From: a virus
IMG/VR virus record: IMGVR_UViG_3300018080_000645
Location: 1-21,880 of that record
Strand: one strand, 5' to 3'
Length of the DNA stretch: 21,880 nt
Below the pieces are notes generated by a model, which saw nothing but the letters and a program-made list of their open reading frames with translations, had not been told where the DNA came from and searched no databases. A program made the position numbers and the translations under genes. Positions 7,657 to 15,730 of the stretch are shown piece after piece. Within the stretch, counting starts at the first letter, position 1. Each line of letters starts with the position of its first letter.

Positions 7657-10600
7657 TCCTCAATATCCCCCATCAAGAAGGGCATCGGCATGATGTTCTC
7701 GTCTTCCTGACGCTGACGCTCGACCGTCTCTCGGTCGACATTTTCCGCAGGCACAAGCTGAGAAACCCACTTCCACTGATCAGCCTCCGTCTTCACAGTT
7801 CTACCCGCGTCTCCGGTCAAAGGCAACCGTGATGCCACGTCCTGGAGACCGAAGACAACCCCTGCCACCGCATCCGACACGTCCTTGGACCCCGCGAGTG
7901 GGTGATCCACCTTGCCCTTCACCCTGTCATACTCCAGAGCCTTCAACTCGGAGATGAACGCCTCGTACCGGTAAATCTCCAGCCGCTCCTCGTAGATGGC
8001 GGACTTGAGCGCGTCATAGGGGGCCGTCGTGCGGTCAACAGAAATCTCCTTCGCCACGAGCCCCTTGGCACGGAGCTTCTGCTGCATTTCCGCACTTTGA
8101 TAACTATCGAAACTGCAACCAAATACAGTGAAACCATGCGAGACCAGCTCGTAGATGAGGCGCCGAACGTCCGGAAGGTAGATCTGCTCACCCGGCGGCG
8201 GGATGACGCGCAGCATGAGATCCATGACAACGTACGGAGCGAGATCGGTATAGGTATCCCCGTCGGAGTTTCGGCGCACCACCTCAACCCAACGCTCGAT
8301 GTGTCCCATCGCCATGCCGGTCGCGTCCCCAGACAACGACGTGTCCACGTGAATCCACCTCGGCTGATGCGGATTCCTGATCGGCTTCCACGCCTGCTCC
8401 TCGTAGCCACCGGGAAGACGACGCGTCCCCATGAGGCAGATCTTCTCCCACTCGAAGCGCCCCGGAGAACCATACTGCCACTCGTCAACGCTGAACGGAT
8501 GGTCTCGGTCGACAACGCACTTGTCGATCGCCTCGACACGCTCCAGGAACGCAGTGATGGCCTGCGTCGGCAGACCTGCGATGTCGCGCAGCGAGTCCGG
8601 AAGGTTGCGCTCGAAGTCGTAGCGGAAGTCCTCGGGCACCTCGATGATCTTCGCGTTGTTCTCTTTGAGGAATTCCTGCGGGATTTCCTCGTCATCCCCA
8701 AGAATGCGCGAGCGAAGCGACGCCCCACCGGCCAGTACTCTGAACCACTTCACGCCAAATTGAGACCTCGGCTTGACGTCCCACAACGCATGATCGAGTA
8801 CGAGACACTGCGGATCGTTGCCAGCCTCCTTGATCCTCCTGTCGGTAAATCCTCCCTCGGTCGTCGCCGACGACGCCAAGATCATCATCCCCGTGAGATC
8901 CCCGGAACGCTGGAACCGCGACTTGATGCGACGAAGCAGCGTCGTGTAGACCTTCTCCGCGATGTCGTAGTGCGCGATCGTAGCCCTCTCTCCAGACGCC
9001 CTGTGAATCTGCTCACGGTTCGATGTCGCGAAGTTGGTGTTGTGGACAACGCACCCGTCAGCCACAAACGTCTGACACGCCGTCTCGATGCTGTAGGTCT
9101 GCTCAGGAGGGAGAACGTCGACCCGCTCTACGCGAGCAAGGACGAACTCCGGGGGTAGATCCGCTACTGCGAGACACTCGGGTCGACATCCGCCGAGGGC
9201 TCTACCGTCCGCATGGTGCGGAATCGAACCTTGCGAACGCGCACGCTCTCCATGAACGCTTCCGTCACGAACGGACCGGTCCACACACTCGGAACAGGCT
9301 GCCTGTTGATGGCCAAGATGAATTGTGCTCCGTTTTCCTGGCACCACTTCCACAAGGCGTTCAGTCTTGCTCGTTCCCGCTCCTTGTAAAAGCAAGTCAC
9401 AGCCTTCCCCTCCACGAGCACCTTCGTCCCGTCTGTGCGCGTGACCAAGAAGTCCCCGACCGTCTGCCTCAGTCGACCGCCGATCATGTACGGAACGAAC
9501 TCCATCTGGTCCTCGCCAACTACGCTGACGACCCCATCCTGGTTCACCAGATGTTCCGCAAGATTCTTCTCGTGGATCGTGCGGCACGGAATGTCCCCGC
9601 CGTCCAGCGACTTCACGATGAACTTGGGCTTGCGAACGCGATCCTTGATGACCGAGACATTCCCCGCTGAAATGGCGTCCTTCGTTTCCTCTGAATGATG
9701 ACGCCCCTCCTGCGACAGACTCATCTTCCAGCGCGTGGACTTTGACGCCTTCTTCCCCGACTGAGCACGTCGCAACTTCTCCCGCGTCTCCTCGGTGTGC
9801 GTCTTCCCAAACATGGGGTTGTCCTGACCGTGCATAACTGGCGGCAACACGATGTCCCCCTTCTGTGCTCGCCTCTTCGCCGCTTCGCTCATCTTGCGCC
9901 GCGTCTCCTCGCTGAACTTCCTCCCCTTCTGAGCTTCCGAGATCTTGCGCTTCGTCTCCTCCGAGTGAGGCCCGCGCTTCTTCCCCAGCTTTGCCTCTCG
10001 GATCTTCGCCTTCGTCTCCTCCGAGTGAGACTTCCCCCAGAATGGGTTCTTCTCCCCCGTTCTCTCCTTGACAGCATCCGAGATCTTCTTCCGCGTCTCC
10101 TCCGACGCGTGCTCTCCCTTTTTCGGCATCGCTTCTCCTCCAGACAGCTTCGTCGCCTACGCGGATCTCTCCGGCAGGCGCGTAGACCAGCCAGTCGCCA
10201 CGCCGGACCAAAACTGGATGCTCAAGCGACAATTCAACCGCACGCGCGTGCGACCCGATCCGCACCAACGGCTGCACCGTTGACTTGCGCATCCTGAACG
10301 GCACCCATGCTCGCTTTCCAGTCTCATGATCCAGCGCCTCGACCAGCAACCCATCGCGACATGCTGACCCCATTGACAGCAGATCCGCGACAGATTTCTG
10401 GACAGAAGTAACACCATTACGGATGGTTAACAACGCTTTTTTACCCAAGCATTCGTCCATTGCGCCAGCGAACACGTTCACGCCGAGCAACCGCTCGGAC
10501 AGGTACGAGCCGATGGTCATCACGATGTTGTCCGGAAAATGGGTCACATCGCTAGCGATCTTCGGCGTCCACTGCTCCTGGAAATAGGGGCTCAGCTTCA

Positions 10601-13583
10601 GCTTGTCGTCGATCGCGGTCTTGAGAACACGTCTGGCAAGCGGCAGGTTCTTCGAAACGAGCACGATTCCCATCTCCGAGCCCGGCGACAACCCAAACGT
10701 GAGCTGTGGCTCCGAAAGGCAACTCAGCTCGTACAGAACGCGCGCAAGGGCGATGCTCAGGAAGGTCGTGTTGTGAACAACAATGCCAGACGGCGCGAAG
10801 TTGGCGACGCTGGGCACCTCGATGTCATAGGCTGGCTCGGCCACCGTGCCCACCTCGTACTCGACCACCCGATCCCAAAACACATCCGGCCACCACCTAT
10901 ATTTCTCCGGCAACCCGTACAACTCGCGCACGCGAGCTAGCCGCTTGACACTCATCCGCTGGCCGGGCTGCATTCCAGGCCAGTACTGGCCGCGCAGAAT
11001 CGGACCAACCTCACGGCGAATGTCCCTCAACACCTCGATGTTGACCGGCGTCACGTCTACATTCGGATTGCACGACGTGTCGATCTCCGCAAGTTCCGCA
11101 CACGCTGCCTCCTTGGACAGCACCGGTCCGACGGCCGCCAGGAAGCGTGCGATCTCGTCCTTGGATGTTATAGTGAGCCGCCACGCATCCGACTCGCGCC
11201 GCTCACCGTTGTGCGTGTACCGCTTCTTGACCTTGCATGACCGTCCGTGGACACCAAACCTCAACAACAGAAACTGCAAGTCACGGATGAACGACTCTGA
11301 CGCAAGGGTGATCTCCACCTTGGCGGGACTGCCGACGTACAGGCTCCCGTCGCACGCCCAGATCCGGTTCAGAAAGAGGGCAAGCTGCCGATCATCGAGG
11401 CCGTAGAACTCGGCTGGAACGCGCTTCTCGTGGCTCGTCCCGAACAGGCCGTAGCGTCTCTGAATGTGCTTGGTCCCGCGCGGATAGACCGTCAGCATCT
11501 TGCCCTTGGATTCCTTCACCGTCACGCCTGATTCGCTCCACCCATCGTGAAGCGCCACCGCGCAATCCGAGAAGCGGGTGAGCACGGCGGCATCGGCGTT
11601 CGTGAAGGTCCAGTTGCCAGATGAGCACGATCCCTCGGCCAACATGAAGGCGACGAACTCTACCTCCTCGTCGGGGACCATTAGCGGGAGCGATGGTGCG
11701 GGCACGCTCCGCACGGTTGCCACGAGGTGCTGCTCGCGCAGATCGCCAGCCGGGACGAACCCCTCCTGCGTCAAGACAGGATGGTCGGGACTCATTCGCA
11801 CACGACGGCCGGACGCGAACACGAGATCGCCCATGACCTTCATCCCCGTGCACTCAATCCGCCCCTCGGCTACCACCGCTCGACCGTCATGGTGCGCCAC
11901 AACGCTGACCGGGCCCGACCGCTCTCCGACCGTGTACCGCCTCCCCTCTGCCGGGTCGTAGTACTCCGTCGATGCAGACAGACACTTCCCCCAGCCTATG
12001 GAATTATGAACCCCAACCCCATTCGCTACAAACCGATGGCCATCAATCGCACCGATGTCCCCCACCTCGACTTCGCCACCATCTTCGTTCACAACAACAC
12101 GCGAAAACCCCACATCCTCATGATATCGATCGGCCAGACGAGCGACCGCGGGGCACTCGCCAAACTCCTCAAGGAAAGCGCTGAACAGCTTGCGAGACAA
12201 ACAGGAATTCCGCCGTGTCGCCAGTGACCACCACGGCGACGAGGCAGGGCGCCTAACGCCATGCTCGATGAGCAAATCGTTAGCCTCCCCTCCCGTCATC
12301 GGAACCACATCAACGTTCGTGTTCGACTCCTTTTCGACACAGTATCTTGCGATCTCTGCGCACGCCTTCTCCTTTCCAAGGATCGGCCCGATGGACGACA
12401 GGAACCGCCCCAGATCATCAACGCCGCTAACCGCCAGATGCCACCCCTTCGTCCTCTTTCCGTTCCGCTTCCACCACGTCGGCCCAATTCGTGCCTGGAC
12501 TCCAAACCGCAGGAGCATCATCTGGACCTGCCGGACAAACCTCTCCGACGACATCCCGAGCGAAAACCTTGGCGGCGACTTCTTGTTCCCGGTATAGCAA
12601 GTCCCCTCCGCTGCCCACACACGATTCAGAAAGAGGGCCACCTTGCCATTTGGGCACCGGCACACGACATCGGGAACACACACCGTCTTCGTGTTCGCCC
12701 CGAACAGCGCGTGGTTCCTCAGCAGATCCAAGAACCCAGACGTCTTCACCCGACGAACGCTCACCTCCCAGCTTTTTCCCTTACGGTCGCGCTTCCCAGC
12801 GAAGCCAAGGCGCTCCAACACAGACATGACCTCGACAGATGTCGCCGGGTTGCCATCACAGAACCGAGCCCTCGTCTTGCTCGACGAACCATCGGTTGCC
12901 CAGTAGGCAAGCAACTTCACAAGGTCATCGGAGGCATCCCGAGAAGGATACACGCGCCATCGCCGAAGGTGGGCCACAAAGTCCCCCTTGACGATCTCCC
13001 GCGCTTCAACCCATTCGATTCGGCCACCCCGAACCACCTGCACCTCGTGATCCGGGGTCAGCAACAGCTCAGCCCCATTTGCTAGGCGCAGATGCCGAAC
13101 CCTCTTCACACCAGAATGATGGCCCGGCTCTGTGGCCGACACCGAGGGAGCCCCCTCATGCCGAATGGTCGTCACATCACGAGAAACGCCGATTCGCTCA
13201 CGCAACGACGGCAGCCCCCCATCCGACTCAAGAACAAGCGCGTCAAGCCCGATCGAGCCAGAAAGGATAACCTCTCGGTAATTCCCATTGAACAGCTCAA
13301 TGAGATCTTCTTTGATCTTCGGATACGTGGTCTGGCACGCTTCGCCGAGGAAATAGTCGTCCTCCATGAACTGCTTCATGGAGACAACATTGCGCTTGTA
13401 GAGAAGGGGAACTGCAAGTTCAGAGTATCTCAGTCTCCGAGTTTTCAAAGCCTCTTGGACCTGCCGGACCATGAACTCTTTGACGTCGTCATCAAGAGTG
13501 TCGAACTGCTCCCCGGCCAGCTCTACGATCTCTTCTCTTGTTAAGACAGTCCGACGTCTACCGTTCCGCTTCTCAACTATCAC
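7653..13583 (-). CDS. terL: Large terminase subunit containing three inteins
   Basis: The 1976-residue precursor contains a terminase of about 682 residues in four pieces: 1-109, 528-533, 939-1044 and 1516-1976. Joined, pieces 1-3 give the Walker A motif LSGSIGWGKTTF and end in Walker [11 protein letters not shown]. Piece 4 brings the coupling motif SSAT (1571-1574) and an RNase H-like nuclease with D1747 (HVDTSLSGD), D1826 (CSFDSYQS) and D1904 (DVSDAVAG). The enzyme cuts concatemeric phage DNA and pumps it into the prohead by ATP hydrolysis. The start is a GTG ([10 protein letters not shown]) with GAGGTG about seven bases upstream, overlapping the preceding gene by 11 bases. The stop overlaps the portal start. 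Without splicing of at least inteins 1 and 2 the ATPase site cannot form. About two thirds of the gene is intein. Confidence 0.96.
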   Translation of the reverse strand: MIVEKRNGRRRTVLTREEIVELAGEQFDTLDDDVKEFMVRQVQEALKTRRLRYSELAVPLLYKRNVVSMKQFMEDDYFLGEACQTTYPKIKEDLIELFNGNYREVILSGSIGLDALVLESDGGLPSLRERIGVSRDVTTIRHEGAPSVSATEPGHHSGVKRVRHLRLANGAELLLTPDHEVQVVRGGRIEWVEAREIVKGDFVAHLRRWRVYPSRDASDDLVKLLAYWATDGSSSKTRARFCDGNPATSVEVMSVLERLGFAGKRDRKGKSWEVSVRRVKTSGFLDLLRNHALFGANTKTVCVPDVVCRCPNGKVALFLNRVWAAEGTCYTGNKKSPPRFSLGMSSERFVRQVQMMLLRFGVQARIGPTWWKRNGKRTKGWHLAVSGVDDLGRFLSSIGPILGKEKACAEIARYCVEKESNTNVDVVPMTGGEANDLLIEHGVRRPASSPWWSLATRRNSCLSRKLFSAFLEEFGECPAVARLADRYHEDVGFSRVVVNEDGGEVEVGDIGAIDGHRFVANGVGVHNSIGWGKCLSASTEYYDPAEGRRYTVGERSGPVSVVAHHDGRAVVAEGRIECTGMKVMGDLVFASGRRVRMSPDHPVLTQEGFVPAGDLREQHLVATVRSVPAPSLPLMVPDEEVEFVAFMLAEGSCSSGNWTFTNADAAVLTRFSDCAVALHDGWSESGVTVKESKGKMLTVYPRGTKHIQRRYGLFGTSHEKRVPAEFYGLDDRQLALFLNRIWACDGSLYVGSPAKVEITLASESFIRDLQFLLLRFGVHGRSCKVKKRYTHNGERRESDAWRLTITSKDEIARFLAAVGPVLSKEAACAELAEIDTSCNPNVDVTPVNIEVLRDIRREVGPILRGQYWPGMQPGQRMSVKRLARVRELYGLPEKYRWWPDVFWDRVVEYEVGTVAEPAYDIEVPSVANFAPSGIVVHNTTFLSIALARVLYELSCLSEPQLTFGLSPGSEMGIVLVSKNLPLARRVLKTAIDDKLKLSPYFQEQWTPKIASDVTHFPDNIVMTIGSYLSERLLGVNVFAGAMDECLGKKALLTIRNGVTSVQKSVADLLSMGSACRDGLLVEALDHETGKRAWVPFRMRKSTVQPLVRIGSHARAVELSLEHPVLVRRGDWLVYAPAGEIRVGDEAVWRRSDAEKGRARVGGDAEEDLGCCQGENGGEEPILGEVSLGGDEGEDPRGKAGEEARASLGGDEAQDLGSSEGEEVQRGDAAQDERSGEEASTEGGHRVAASYARSGQPHVWEDAHRGDAGEVATCSVGEEGVKVHALEDESVAGGASSFRGNEGRHFSGECLGHQGSRSQAQVHREVAGRRGHSVPHDPREESCGTSGEPGWGRQRSWRGPDGVRSVHDRRSTEADGRGLLGHAHRRDEGARGGEGCDLLLQGAGTSKTERLVEVVPGKRSTIHLGHQQAACSECVDRSVRDGSVHGERARSQGSIPHHADGRALGGCRPECLAVADLPPEFVLARVERVDVLPPEQTYSIETACQTFVADGCVVHNTNFATSNREQIHRASGERATIAHYDIAEKVYTTLLRRIKSRFQRSGDLTGMMILASSATTEGGFTDRRIKEAGNDPQCLVLDHALWDVKPRSQFGVKWFRVLAGGASLRSRILGDDEEIPQEFLKENNAKIIEVPEDFRYDFERNLPDSLRDIAGLPTQAITAFLERVEAIDKCVVDRDHPFSVDEWQYGSPGRFEWEKICLMGTRRLPGGYEEQAWKPIRNPHQPRWIHVDTSLSGDATGMAMGHIERWVEVVRRNSDGDTYTDLAPYVVMDLMLRVIPPPGEQIYLPDVRRLIYELVSHGFTVFGCSFDSYQSAEMQQKLRAKGLVAKEISVDRTTAPYDALKSAIYEERLEIYRYEAFISELKALEYDRVKGKVDHPLAGSKDVSDAVAGVVFGLQDVASRLPLTGDAGRTVKTEADQWKWVSQLVPAENVDRETVERQRQEDENIMPMPFLMGDIEE
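9164..10129 (-). CDS. NUMOD3 / PD-(D/E)XK homing endonuclease nested out of frame in intein 3
   Basis: This 321-residue protein is encoded on the same strand as the terminase but in another frame: its ATG starts at the second base of terminase codon 1152. Residues 1-155 hold about seven NUMOD3 DNA-binding repeats, consensus HSEETK.KI.EA..GK (for example 35-46, 55-66, 72-83, 111-122, 145-153). Residues 175-290 look like a TnsA/Vsr-style PD-(D/E)XK nuclease: E187 and E192 in a helix, then QTVGDFLV (D226) and VLVEGKAV (E240, K242). GGAGGAG lies six bases upstream of the ATG, so it can be translated independently. It begins just behind intein block B and stops just before the C-terminal splicing part, so it occupies exactly the slot where an in-frame endonuclease would sit. 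Its expected role is to cut intein-less terL genes and spread the intein. Confidence 0.9.
   Translation of the reverse strand: MPKKGEHASEETRKKISDAVKERTGEKNPFWGKSHSEETKAKIREAKLGKKRGPHSEETKRKISEAQKGRKFSEETRRKMSEAAKRRAQKGDIVLPPVMHGQDNPMFGKTHTEETREKLRRAQSGKKASKSTRWKMSLSQEGRHHSEETKDAISAGNVSVIKDRVRKPKFIVKSLDGGDIPCRTIHEKNLAEHLVNQDGVVSVVGEDQMEFVPYMIGGRLRQTVGDFLVTRTDGTKVLVEGKAVTCFYKERERARLNALWKWCQENGAQFILAINRQPVPSVWTGPFVTEAFMESVRVRKVRFRTMRTVEPSADVDPSVSQ
10130..10141 (-). promoter_or_regulatory. Shine-Dalgarno site inside the intein 3 frame for the nested endonuclease
   Basis: The minus-strand sequence GGAGGAGAAGCG lies immediately before the ATG at 10129, giving a near-perfect ribosome binding site with six-base spacing. 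It is located inside the terL coding frame, where no ribosome binding site would otherwise be needed, and so argues that the nested frame is really translated. Confidence 0.85.
10238..10252. repeat. Palindromic element, copy B (within intein 3 coding DNA)
   Basis: CCGCACGCGCGTGCG, 15 bases identical to the copies at 5622 and 20565. The inner 14 bases are a perfect palindrome. In the terminase frame it falls in Ser-His-Ala-Arg-Ala, a different frame from copy A. Confidence 0.85.
10770..11984 (-). other. Intein 2 in TerL (between Lys and Thr of Walker A), LAGLIDADG domain
   Basis: Precursor residues 534-938 (405 residues). It starts [11 protein letters not shown] (Cys1). Block B is [10 protein letters not shown] with Ser in place of the usual Thr, and it ends [12 protein letters not shown], with +1 Thr. 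LAGLIDADG helices are [11 protein letters not shown] (E650) and [12 protein letters not shown] (D745). It separates the catalytic P-loop lysine from the following threonine, a favoured intein site in ATPases. It is clearly related to intein 1 (compare [13 protein letters not shown] with [13 protein letters not shown], and PNVDVTPV with TNVDVVPM). Confidence 0.95.
12003..13256 (-). other. Intein 1 in TerL (P-loop), Ser1 type with LAGLIDADG domain
   Basis: Precursor residues 110-527 (418 residues). It begins [14 protein letters not shown], a block A with serine rather than cysteine as first nucleophile. Block B is LLLTPDHEV with the T-x-x-H pair. It ends [12 protein letters not shown] with penultimate His and final Asn, and the +1 residue is Ser. 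The central domain carries two LAGLIDADG-type helices, [12 protein letters not shown] (acid D231) and [12 protein letters not shown] (acid E326), so the homing endonuclease looks intact. Insertion is between Gly and Ser of LSG/SIGWGK, inside Walker A. The boundary is set by the need to restore the P-loop. Confidence 0.93.
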
Positions 13584-14325
13584 AACCGTTCACCTCAGAA
13601 CCGAGAATATCAATACTCTCGGCCAAAGGCAAAGACGAAGCCTGGGCCAAGCGCACAAGGATTGAATGGAACCGGCTGTTCAGCTCGTGATCACTGGCTA
13701 TCTTGACGCCGACGTCTCCGAACTGGTTGTGAATCTCCGAGATGGCCGGATTGACCTGAAGCTTTCCGAGGTCCCGGCTCTTCCCGTAGAGCGCGATGTC
13801 CATCGAGACGTCATGACGCATCTTGATAACTCTCGCCGTCGACTCGCACTCTTGGTGCAATGTCCTGTCCGGAATACCCGTGAGCACCACCGACTCGGCC
13901 CGCATCTGAGAATTCAGCTCCATGATTGAGACAACACGGTCCAATGCGCGGATGTTCTCCATCTCATCGCGCATCTCCTGTCGCGCCTTCTCCACAAAAG
14001 CCGGGTCATGAACCGCCAAGATCTCTCCAGGTGGAAGAGAATCACGATATCGCATTATCACTGACAGAAGACTGTCAAACGCCACGTCGGTGTACTCCCC
14101 CATGGTCTGCTGGATATAGCGCGCAATCTTCGCGACAGGATGCCCGGAGACGATCAACGAATGGACCTCAGGGAAGCACTTCATCTCACGAAGACGCGCA
14201 AACGCCTTACTCTCGCGAGCACAGCCACTGGACTTCCAGATAGCCTTGGCCTCGCGTTCCAGCTCCCTCGCCTTCTTCGGCTCCTTCGACTCCTTCTTGT
14301 CCCCATCCTTGGTCTGCTTAGCCAT
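13573..14325 (-). CDS. Putative small terminase subunit
   Basis: This 250-residue protein ends 11 bases inside the start of terL and begins directly at the stop of the radical SAM gene (TAGATG), with GGGGAT as a weak ribosome site. The N-terminus is lysine/glutamate-rich. It is followed by FPEVHSLIVSGHPVAKIARYI (about 51-71), which has the shape of a helix-turn-helix, as in DNA-binding TerS proteins. After this come long amphipathic helices (VEKARQEMRDEMENIRALDRV), which suit an oligomerisation core. TerS proteins recognise the packaging site and regulate the TerL motor. They diverge rapidly, so the assignment rests on position and layout rather than on clear sequence identity. Confidence 0.65.
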   Translation of the reverse strand: MAKQTKDGDKKESKEPKKARELEREAKAIWKSSGCARESKAFARLREMKCFPEVHSLIVSGHPVAKIARYIQQTMGEYTDVAFDSLLSVIMRYRDSLPPGEILAVHDPAFVEKARQEMRDEMENIRALDRVVSIMELNSQMRAESVVLTGIPDRTLHQECESTARVIKMRHDVSMDIALYGKSRDLGKLQVNPAISEIHNQFGDVGVKIASDHELNSRFHSILVRLAQASSLPLAESIDILGSEVNGCDS

Positions 14326-15051
14326 CTAGATCCCCATCCTCTCCCGCAAATCATTCTTGATGTAATATTCATTGCCAAACGACTCGATGAGTTCGACGGC
14401 CCTATGACCGAACGTCTTCCAGTCGATGAGCTTGCCCTCCGGCCTGTGGTTGAGCGTGCCAACCTTGAAGAGGTCGACGAACTCGTGCGTGCGGCGGATG
14501 ATCTCCAGGGCCGATTCGACGTCCAGCACCGGCTCCAGGCTCGCCCACGTGACGAACCCTCGACGCTTGGCCTCTCGCAGGTACTCGAAGCGCTCCTCGG
14601 GTGACGCGGCCCCGGGCTCACGACGGAGCGACTCCGCAGCGTCGACGAGCGTGAGCGTGGCCGCCACGCGGTCTTCCGGAGTGAGCAGGTCGAAGTCCTG
14701 CATCGCGCGCCTGCCGCCCTTAGACAGGATCTCCACGTTGAGCCCGTGCTCGTGAAGGATCTCGATCGCCTTCCGCGTGAGGCCGTGCTCCTCGTTCGCC
14801 GCCGAGTAGGGGTCGCACGTGAAGCACAAGAGGACGTGACGTGGATCGTCGCGCAGCCTCGCGGCATCCTTGCGCAGCGCGTCCAAGATGCCCTTGCGCG
14901 GCCTCACGTTTCTGTGGAACTCGTCGGCCTTCTCGCGGATCACGGACGGAGCGTAGCAGTAGTCGCAACTGTGGTCGCATCCTCGGTAGAGGTTGCACGC
15001 CAACGGTGCGTATTCGAGGGCTCTTCCCTTCGGCTCGTAGATCGCCTGCAT
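14326..15051 (-). CDS. Radical SAM protein, spore-photoproduct-lyase-like family
   Basis: The 241-residue product has the radical SAM cluster motif C25-xxx-C29-xx-C32 in RGCDHSCDYCYAP, with an extra Cys at 19. Further segments follow the COG1533-type (SplB-like) pattern: LLCFTCDPYSAANEE, the NVEILSKGG strand, TLTLVDAAESLR and FVTWASLEPVLD. The length matches compact phage and bacterial members. Such enzymes bind a 4Fe-4S cluster and cleave S-adenosylmethionine to make a 5'-deoxyadenosyl radical. The substrate of this subgroup is mostly unknown, and DNA repair is only one possibility. The ATG follows AGGAGGTGA at ideal spacing, and a sigma-70-type promoter lies just upstream, so this gene leads the packaging operon. 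It ends directly at the TerS start. Confidence 0.85.
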   Translation of the reverse strand: MQAIYEPKGRALEYAPLACNLYRGCDHSCDYCYAPSVIREKADEFHRNVRPRKGILDALRKDAARLRDDPRHVLLCFTCDPYSAANEEHGLTRKAIEILHEHGLNVEILSKGGRRAMQDFDLLTPEDRVAATLTLVDAAESLRREPGAASPEERFEYLREAKRRGFVTWASLEPVLDVESALEIIRRTHEFVDLFKVGTLNHRPEGKLIDWKTFGHRAVELIESFGNEYYIKNDLRERMGI

Positions 15052-15090
15052 CGGTCACCTCCTGGCAGCATTCAACTTGCAGCTTCCAAA

Positions 15091-15118
15091 ATTGTAACCA
15101 CTTTCAAGCGTTTGTCAA
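15091..15118 (-). promoter_or_regulatory. Sigma-70-type promoter for the radical SAM/terminase operon
   Basis: Minus strand: TTGACA (15118-15113, perfect -35), a 16-base spacer, TACAAT (15096-15091, five of six -10 bases). The region is AT-rich compared with its surroundings. The -35 box lies in the last codons of the methyltransferase gene, and transcription would start about 30 bases before the strong ribosome site of the radical SAM gene. Confidence 0.75.
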
Positions 15119-15730
15119 CTTTGCCAGTTTGATGGCCCAGTAGTAGACGGACATGCGGTTCGAGTCCTTCACCCGGTTGTCGGCCTTGACCATCCTCACG
15201 ATTTCGTAGCCGTTTCTCTCGGCCGCATCGGCGAGCATGGTCTTGAAGCACGCCTCGTACCACCGCGAGAGACCTGGCACGTTCATCCGCATCGGCACCT
15301 TGCTTGTGGCGCTCACGATCTTCGTCGGCTGCCCGCTGAGACGCATCCTGACGAGCGTCCCGTCGGTGACAAAGAGCGTGATCTCGGTGGCCGTCACCTT
15401 CGACATCAACAGGTAGATGAGCGTCCACGGAGAACCGTAGTCGTCGAGGTCGAACACGTTGTATCCTTCGGCGTCGCGCGTCTTGAGCCACGCCTTGTTG
15501 TCCTCCAGCGTGCACATCGAGCTGTCGTGGATCTTCTTCTTGTCCACTCCGTGGTACGCCTCGACATTCCCCTTGTAGGCGCCGTGGTACATCTCCCCTT
15601 CGCCGCAGAACAGATCGAGCACACGCGCCTTCTCCGGCAAGAACTTCTTCCGCATGTGGATCTTGAGCACGGAGAAGCTGTTGTCGACCTTGTCCCAGCT
15701 GCAGCGGTAAACCCTGTCGCGCTTCCTCAT
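15104..15730 (-). CDS. SAM-dependent methyltransferase, Trm1-like motif
   Basis: This 208-residue protein has a Rossmann-type SAM site: ARVLDLFCGEGEMYHGAY (35-52) as motif I, followed by VEAYHGVDKKK (56-66) with the acidic residue of motif II. The motif IV position reads NVFDLDDYGSPW, close to the D-x-D-P-F-G-S-P of tRNA guanine-N2 methyltransferases (Trm1) rather than to the DPPY/NPPY of N6-adenine or the PC of C5-cytosine DNA methylases. The target could be RNA or DNA and is not settled by sequence. It overlaps the upstream ParB-like gene in an ATGA. Phage genomes often pair ParB-like proteins with methyltransferases. It may protect phage nucleic acid. Confidence 0.75.
   Translation of the reverse strand: MRKRDRVYRCSWDKVDNSFSVLKIHMRKKFLPEKARVLDLFCGEGEMYHGAYKGNVEAYHGVDKKKIHDSSMCTLEDNKAWLKTRDAEGYNVFDLDDYGSPWTLIYLLMSKVTATEITLFVTDGTLVRMRLSGQPTKIVSATSKVPMRMNVPGLSRWYEACFKTMLADAAERNGYEIVRMVKADNRVKDSNRMSVYYWAIKLAKLTNA

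Larger units (their letters stand above)
9039..10451 (-). other. Intein 3 in TerL (directly after Walker B), no in-frame endonuclease
   Basis: Precursor residues 1045-1515 (471 residues). The N-terminal splicing part (1045-1147) starts [18 protein letters not shown], and its block B is [14 protein letters not shown]. The C-terminal part (about 1470-1515) ends [19 protein letters not shown], with +1 Thr. It is inserted after the catalytic acidic pair, GAMDE/TNF. The middle 320 residues (about 1152-1473) are a G/E/D/R-rich sequence unlike any intein domain, with recurring LGGDE pieces. They are the out-of-frame reading of the nested endonuclease gene 9164-10129, in which SEET becomes LGGDE. In protein terms this is a mini-intein carrying a long spacer. 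Confidence 0.9.

Noticed and set aside
7902-9158. 418-codon plus-strand frame opposite the terminase C-terminal half
   Set aside because: It is antisense to conserved terminase motifs, with no recognisable domain and no ribosome site. It is a shadow.
9680-10129. CRISPR-like or other DNA repeat array
   Set aside because: The repeated bases are the codons of NUMOD3 peptide repeats in the nested endonuclease and have irregular spacing.
9164-10129. Simple frameshift that breaks intein 3, with the endonuclease originally fused in frame
   Set aside because: The terL frame is open on both sides and throughout, both splicing parts are in the same frame, and the endonuclease has its own start, ribosome site and stop. 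Two compensating errors would be needed. Still worth excluding by read inspection.
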